NCBI GenBank assembly: GCA_003427395.1
Contig: BFEA01000267.1
Location: forward strand, 1,836,457 to 1,858,243
DNA: 21,787 bases
Direction: 5' to 3'
Source of the DNA: Chara braunii
Lineage: Eukaryota; Streptophyta; Charophyceae; Charales; Characeae
Shown: positions 18,996-21,787 of the stretch, in pieces
Layout: each line of letters starts with the position of its first letter
Numbering within the stretch: the stretch's first letter is position 1
The notes under the pieces: generated by a model
Databases searched by the model: none
The model's input: the letters and a program-made list of their open reading frames with translations, nothing else
What the model was told of the DNA's origin: nothing
Program-made: the position numbers and the translations under genes

Positions 18996-21130
18996 AAGAG
19001 AGAAAAGAGAGAGGAGAGACAGAAGAGACCGAAGAGGCAAATGAGACAGAAGAGAAGAGAAGAAAGAAAAGAAAAAAGATAGAGGAGCGAGAGAAGAGAG
19101 AGAAGAAAGAGAGAAGAAGAGAAGAGAGAGCAGAGAGAGAGGAGCAAGAACTTTAAGAGAGAAGATGAGGACTGAGAACAGCCAACATATCAATAGAAAA
19201 ATCGGGCGGTGGGGACCAAGAAGACATGGAAGGCTGGAGTGGCGGCCAGCCGAAACCGGTCGGATTACGCCTCGGTTGACTTGGCTCGGCGTTTTCATGA
19301 TAATTTTTACAGGCCAGTCGCGCTCGGGAGAACACTTTTATCTTGTGTCAGTAGTTTTCTTTTCTCCTCCCTCTTTCTTCCTCCTCCTTTCTCCTTCTTT
19401 CTCCTTCTTTCTCTTCTCCTTTTCCCTTCCTTCTTGAAGTGATGCCATGACTACTTGTCGTTGACAGTCTCTTTATTATTTGACTAAGTTAACGTATGTA
19501 CAACCTACTAAGTTGTCATATGTACATCTGGCCATGTTCTAGCGGGAAGTTCATTCTCATTTTGCACATTTCGAGAGTGGTGTGGCGATGCCCTTGTTAG
19601 GAAGTGCTACGAAGCTTTTGCCGCCTACTCGAACTTAACTTACGGATTTTCTAAAAAAGGACGTAAGAATCAAGGCATCATTACTAGCCGAGGCGCGTGA
19701 GTGACCCACCGGTAGGGGTGTTTTTTCCACTTATTCGGAACTCGTTTTAGTAGGCAAAATACGCGATGTTGTATATTTCCACATAACGGACCACATTCTA
19801 GGGGAAGCTTTTATTTTTCCAGATTTGGTGAGTGGTGGAGCGAGGCCCATACGATCGCAACAGAGTAGAAATTCTGAAGCAGAACAGAAAAGGCTACTAT
19901 CAGGAGAAGAGAAAACGGAGAGAGACGCACAGGCGAGATTGCAAATTTCATCTCTGCTCACAGGAAATCCACGGCAACTGTCATAGACAGTGAGAGGATG
20001 GGTACGTGTCAACAAGACTGACACACAGACGACCGCAACATACGAGAATGCTGAAAAATAAGAGACAAAAACACCGAGAGAAGAGAGAAGGGGGGGGGGG
20101 GGAGGAAACGCAAGGGCGAGATTGCAGATTTGCCATTTGGTACTAATGGGATTTCCTTGCTGTTTCTCTTCCCCCCCAAACCAAAAAAAAAACAGAGATG
20201 ATCTGCAAATTTCAGCTCTGCTACCGTCTTCACCCGAACAGAACGTACGACAACTATCTGTGTAGCTAGACGGAGGGCATACTCACATACTAGCACTTTT
20301 TTACTTATTTCTGGACGGAAGTGGGCCAGATGCATACAGGTTGGGCCATAAATGCAGCCAGATGCATTTATGATAGTGCTAGTGTGAGTACCCCCTGGAA
20401 GTTGCCCAAAATACAGGACTAATGACCGTACGTTCCATTCAGGGAAGAAGGTAGGAAGGAAGTTCACGGAATCGATCATGCAGAGGGAGAGGGTGGGTAA
20501 GTGATCAGAAGAATGAAACGTAAACGTAGGACCGCACCATACGAGAAATGCTCGAAGGAAGAAAAAAAAAAAAAAAAAAAAAACAAGAGGAAAGGTACTC
20601 AGAGAAAGAGGGGAAACAAACGCAGAGGCGAGATCTGCAGATTTCATCTTTGCTAGCGAGGGGAATTGACGGCAATATGGAGAGGGAGAGGGTGGGGCGT
20701 GTTGAGGAGACTTGCCCGTCTGCCGTACTCCACAATGGGAGGGATGAAAAAAAAAACAAAAAAAAAAACAAGAGGAAAGGTACTCAGAGAAAGAGGGGAA
20801 ACAAACGCAGAGGCGAGATCTGCAGATTTCATCTTTGCTAGCGAGGGGAATTGACGGCAATATGGAGAGGGAGAGGGTGGGGCGTGTTGAGGAGACTTGC
20901 CCGTCTGCCGTACTCCACAATGGGAGGGATGAGCATGCAGACCAGGGGAACGTTGGCGAGGACAGCGGAGAAGGCAGCAGCCGGTAGAGAGAACTTAAAA
21001 ATGATCCACGGCAGACTGCTCTGCCACCCAGTTTGACGACGGTCCTCTCTGTCCGCCATGCCGCTGCTGCTGCTGCTGCTGCGGAACAACAGCTTGCTTA
21101 TGTATTCCAAACCTCCAGACTGTTCTATGC
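13180..21130 (-). CDS. SLC13-family (Na+/sulfate-type) transporter with TrkA_C domain, split gene, partial
   Basis: The three exons are 21130-20901, 16352-16090 and 13423-13180. They join in frame (phase 1 entry, 0, then 2/1) into about 245 residues, without stops at the joins. The product order matches SLC13 proteins of green algae: scaffold helix and first hairpin (residues 1-76), second hairpin with its Asn-containing tip and the following helix (77-164), then a cytosolic TrkA_C/RCK_C domain (from about 165). Family members cotransport sulfate or other anions with sodium across the plasma membrane. The exact substrate cannot be read from this part. The N-terminal helices should lie beyond 21787. 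Further TrkA_C repeats and the C-terminal membrane half are missing from the visible left side, so the gene either continues through a very long intron holding the LINE or is truncated. Introns of about 4.5 and 2.7 kb are packed with repeats. Confidence 0.82.
14077..14141. repeat. (CA)n microsatellite
   Basis: About 32 CA units with one CG interruption near 14093. It lies inside the SLC13 intron. Confidence 0.97.
14321..14692. repeat. Three tandem units of 121-128 bp
   Basis: Units start at 14321, 14449 and 14572 with GAGGTRCTCAG...GAGTCA. Each ends in a C-rich block (CATTTCCCCCCCTCTAAGCCC) followed by AGGTAATGACGAAGAAA. Units 2 and 3 are closer to each other than to unit 1. A fourth, much more diverged piece may begin near 14708 (GGGGTCACCTTTGCCAGCC). 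Confidence 0.92.
14780..15092. repeat. 169-bp direct repeat, two units
   Basis: Unit 1 starts at 14780 and unit 2 at 14949, both with GAGASTGATAATGCATC. Both contain CCCTTGGTTCTTCTTCAGAATGAAC and CGCCCATTCATGCAAGGCG-type blocks. Unit 2 lacks about 17 bases present in unit 1 near 14848-14868. A related stretch, ATGCATCTGTGATCTGTCCCTT, also occurs at about 14270, so this family overlaps the neighbouring 123-bp units. Confidence 0.9.
15354..15890. repeat. GGGCTT hexamer array (about 0.5 kb)
   Basis: Imperfect tandem GGGCTT/GGGGCT/GGGGTT units fill this stretch, with variant units (GAGCTT, GGACTT) scattered through it. The G-rich strand is the plus strand. The minus strand gives an open frame of 175 codons rich in Lys-Pro and Ser-Pro. 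Because the period is a multiple of three the frame stays open without selection, and it lies inside an intron, so I do not call a gene. Confidence 0.93.
16090..16352 (-). CDS. SLC13 exon B: second hairpin and following helix
   Basis: The acceptor TATGCAG (AG at 16354-16353) is preceded by a perfect TACTAAC branch site 28 bases upstream. The donor is CCAG|GTAAAG, with the intron from 16089. It encodes 87 full codons: [14 protein letters not shown], then [16 protein letters not shown], then a loop and [20 protein letters not shown], ending near [15 protein letters not shown]. The pSKllmPLSfa..LGG..TliGtsTN pattern and the FFe.GkiGLPv..GllYm helix are hallmarks of the SLC13/ArsB-type fold. The S-A-T-N tetrapeptide sits at the hairpin tip that in the family lines the anion/sodium site. 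Start phase is 0 and end phase is 2, completing an Arg codon with exon C. This is the strongest single piece of evidence for the gene. Confidence 0.92.
16380..16386 (-). promoter_or_regulatory. Branch-point sequence TACTAAC
   Basis: A perfect TACTAAC on the minus strand; the presumed branch A at 16381 is 28 bases before the AG at 16354-16353. This is strong support for the exon B acceptor. It lies only about 25 bases from the end of the telomere-like array. Confidence 0.7.
16441..16610. repeat. 64-bp duplication flanking the adapter
   Basis: Positions 16441-16504 and 16547-16610 are identical except for one base (GGGTTAGTGG/GGGTTGGTGG). Only the adapter and four bases lie between them. The second copy probably results from the same chimeric read as the adapter. 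Confidence 0.95.
16505..16542. other. Nextera mate-pair junction adapter (two Tn5 mosaic ends, artefact)
   Basis: CTGTCTCTTATACACATCT (16505-16523) is followed directly by its reverse complement (16524-16542). This 38-base head-to-head pair of 19-base Tn5 mosaic ends is the circularisation junction left by Nextera mate-pair libraries. The match is perfect, so it is an untrimmed adapter built into the assembly and not a biological palindrome. Confidence 0.97.
17316..18290. other. Intron stretch without recognised features
   Basis: A purine-rich run (AG repeats) lies at about 17476-17523, and a C run near 18190-18211. Open frames here (for example minus 18066-17764) show no domain or paired splice sites, and I do not call them. 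Confidence 0.5.
18297..18486 (+). mobile_element. tRNA-Glu-like SINE with duplicated anticodon arm
   Basis: GAGGTTAGGATACTTAGCTC (18313-18332) matches the D-arm to anticodon-stem region of plant tRNA-Glu, and GGTTCGAGTCC (18368-18378) is a perfect Pol III B box. Between them an 18-base unit GCTCTTTC....AAGGGT occurs twice (18329-18346 and 18347-18364, 15 of 18 identical). A normal tRNA has one, so this cannot fold as a working tRNA. The tail holds a 33-bp duplication and ends in a T run (about 18477-18483) usable as a Pol III terminator. Boundaries are approximate. Confidence 0.6.
18389..18454. repeat. Exact 33-bp tandem duplication
   Basis: ATGGGTACGTCCGTGGATGA and the next 13 bases occur at 18389-18421 and again at 18422-18454 without a mismatch. 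It lies in the body of the SINE-like element. Confidence 0.97.
18487..18752. other. Spacer, no gene seen
   Basis: CATCAACAGTTACC (18625-18638) repeats with one mismatch the 14 bases at 18297-18310 that open the SINE-like element. No open frame of interest is seen. Confidence 0.4.
18753..19165. repeat. Long homopurine tract with AAAGAGAG octamer array
   Basis: About 400 bases are almost entirely A and G on the plus strand, with a regular 8-base period (AAAGAGAG) in 18889-19005. It yields long spurious Ser-Leu frames on the minus strand. A shorter polypyrimidine tract follows at 19352-19436. Confidence 0.93.
19352..19436. repeat. Polypyrimidine tract
   Basis: CTTT/CTCC-rich on the plus strand, roughly complementary in composition to the purine tract 200 bases to its left. 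Confidence 0.85.
19437..19900. repeat. Two diverged direct repeats about 250 bp apart
   Basis: The stretch near 19530-19595 (CATGTTCTAGCGGGAAG, then GAGTGGTGTGGCGATGCCC) resembles 19785-19850 (CACATTCTAGGGGAAGC, then GAGTGGTGGAGCGAGGCCC). A short direct repeat CTAAGTT..C.TATGTACA lies at 19483 and 19508. No coding function is seen. Confidence 0.55.
19901..20583. repeat. Older diverged copies of the donor-region repeat
   Basis: The motif GCGAGAT-TGCARATTT...CTYTGCT occurs near 19933, 20116 (partial) and 20197, as in the 185-bp duplication to the right. On the minus strand the copies near 20020 and 20480 also share an ACCCATCCTCTC/CCCACCCTCTCCCTC block, corresponding to intron sequence just after the exon A donor. 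A 26-base G/A run at about 20080-20105 and an A run (20561-20583) interrupt them. Confidence 0.6.
20563..20932. repeat. 185-bp tandem duplication covering the exon A 3' end
   Basis: A 164-base unit (20584-20747 and 20769-20932) is identical in both copies, and each is preceded by an A run, giving a period of 185. In minus-strand terms the unit holds the last codons of exon A (PPIVEYGRR), its GC donor and the first 130 bases of the intron. The outer copy (20769-20932) is continuous with the exon; the inner copy has a stranded exon tail. Confidence 0.97.
20899..20900 (-). promoter_or_regulatory. Non-canonical GC 5' splice site
   Basis: On the minus strand the exon ends ...GGC AGA CGG|GCAAGT. 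GC followed by AAGT is the usual form of GC-AG introns. It leaves the exon in phase 0, as exon B requires. The nearest GT (in GCAAGT itself) would leave phase 1 and shift the frame. The inner copy of the duplication repeats the same site at 20715-20714. Confidence 0.65.
20901..21130 (-). CDS. SLC13 exon A: first hairpin and scaffold helix
   Basis: The acceptor is GTGGGTGCAG with AG at 21132-21131, and the exon enters in phase 1 (two bases finish a Gly codon). It encodes [16 protein letters not shown], a variable loop with six Ser in a row (GCT/AGC triplet repeat, 21063-21080) and basic/acidic residues ([11 protein letters not shown]), then [31 protein letters not shown] and VEYGRR. SLC13 proteins show here G...tGale.ia..llg, a loop, and l...a..SaflnNvplV.mliP.v..w.rr. 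The A-N-V-P stretch is at the position of the first hairpin tip, whose Asn is conserved. The acceptor lacks a good pyrimidine tract on the intron side, where a GA/GT microsatellite begins about 80 bases upstream. Confidence 0.87.
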
Positions 21131-21206
21131 CTGCACCCACGACACGGTACCAACCCACAGTCACGTTCAATCTCCACTCCACTTCATGTATGCGCCCATT
21201 GGTGTG

Positions 21207-21209
<3 letters not shown>

Positions 21210-21278
<69 letters not shown>

Positions 21279-21299
21279 ACACACACACACACACACACA

Positions 21300-21333
<34 letters not shown>
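21210..21333. repeat. Compound (CT)n-(CA)n microsatellite
   Basis: A CT run of 65 bases (21210-21274), then CA runs to 21333 broken by TC near 21300. On the minus strand it lies in the intron just upstream of exon A. Confidence 0.97.
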
Positions 21334-21334
<1 letters not shown>

Positions 21335-21787
21335 GTACACTATCTCCCGCTCAGTAAGCCGCAATCGCTCATCGACGAACTCGGTCTACGTGTGAGTGCA
21401 AGTGCGGGAGTGCACGTCCCTGCGCGGGTGTCTCGCTCAGTGGCTCTGTCTCCTATGACAGATTGGAATATGTCTATGCGCGTGCAGGGCGCCGACCAGG
21501 AACGTTCGTCTCTGGCTTCCCTTCTGTCTTAAATCACCCCCGAGAGCTGGGAGTGCTCATCAGCGTCGCCTGCACGCTGCTCTGATCACCCCCGAGAGCC
21601 GGGAGTGGTCATCAGCGGTCTGCGCTAGCAGTACAGTGCATAGTTGCATGCAGATATACATGCACACATGCATTCATACATATGTATCTATATATATATA
21701 TATTGTCACATTGTGAATCAGAGCGCAAAAAAGGGAAAAGAAAAAAGGAAAAGGAAAAAAGGGAAAGGGAAGGAGGTAAGGAAAGCT
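21334..21787. other. Intron-side flank of exon A; no exon found
   Basis: I looked on the minus strand for the preceding SLC13 exon (N...GVLTV..LFVVA-type helix) and found none. The stretch holds a 52-bp-period duplication (21533-21617), an AT run (21687-21702) and an A/G-rich end. Confidence 0.5.
21533..21617. repeat. 33-bp direct repeat, period 52
   Basis: ATCACCCCCGAGAGCYGGGA followed by GTGSTCATCAGCG occurs at 21533-21565 and 21585-21617 with two differences. Confidence 0.95.

Larger units (their letters stand above)
16353..20900 (-). other. SLC13 intron between exons A and B (GC-AG type)
   Basis: About 4.5 kb from GCAAGT at 20900 to TGCAG at 16353. It contains the tandem repeats near the donor, a homopurine tract, the tRNA-like SINE and the telomere-like array. 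The joined codons read ...[18 protein letters not shown]..., which is continuous in SLC13 proteins, so no further exon is needed between. Confidence 0.7.

Noticed and set aside
18627-19298. 223-codon Leu/Ser-rich minus-strand frame resembling a membrane protein
   Set aside because: It is the complement of a homopurine tract; Leu/Ser/Phe richness is compositional.
20009-20920. 303-codon minus-strand frame, the longest of the window
   Set aside because: It starts in the wrong frame of exon A and runs through the tandem duplication and A runs of the intron; its Phe runs come from poly(A). No domain is visible.

Overview
The window is nuclear DNA of a eukaryote. It has spliced exons with canonical splice sites, introns of several kilobases, dense microsatellites, a decayed APE-type LINE retrotransposon and degenerate plant-type telomere-like repeats (TTTAGGG/TTAGGGG). 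The only gene I can name is an SLC13-family transporter with a TrkA_C/RCK_C domain, an arrangement known from green-algal sodium/sulfate cotransporters. My leading guess is a green-lineage organism, possibly a repeat-rich streptophyte alga such as Chara. That is inference from gene type and repeat style, not proof. There are no bacterial operons and no CRISPR array. Almost all long open frames are translations of simple repeats.

Layout, left to right. 1-1068: low-complexity DNA with GT and GA microsatellites. 1069-1219 (minus): one exon of an unrecognised hydrophobic protein with a near-perfect acceptor and donor. 1759-2175: a 43-bp minisatellite. 2233-about 10455 (minus): one LINE with poly(A) tail, AATAAA signal, ORF2 (endonuclease, reverse transcriptase, zf-RVT zinc finger) and ORF1 (zinc knuckle), broken by frameshifts, a tandem duplication with unresolved bases, and an apparent 0.5-kb insertion. 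10524-10849: a 163-bp tandem duplication. 10850-12239: GC-rich DNA with a Pro/Ser-rich minus-strand frame of uncertain status. 12345-13140: little except a tRNA-like remnant.

13180-21130 (minus): the SLC13 gene. Three exons (21130-20901, 16352-16090, 13423-13180) join in phase and in family order: first membrane half with both hairpin-tip motifs, then a TrkA_C domain. The first intron appears to be a GC-AG intron of about 4.5 kb. It carries a 185-bp tandem duplication of its own donor region, a homopurine tract, a tRNA-Glu-like SINE, and a 0.9-kb telomere-like array. The second intron, about 2.7 kb, carries a CA microsatellite, two families of 120-170-bp tandem repeats and a 0.5-kb GGGCTT hexamer array. 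The 5' exons and the C-terminal half of the transporter were not found. The first would lie beyond the right edge; the second would lie to the left, possibly beyond the LINE.

The telomere-like array contains an exact head-to-head pair of Tn5 mosaic ends (16505-16542). This is the junction adapter of Nextera mate-pair libraries, flanked by a near-identical 64-bp duplication, so it is a library/assembly artefact and that stretch is not trustworthy genomic sequence.
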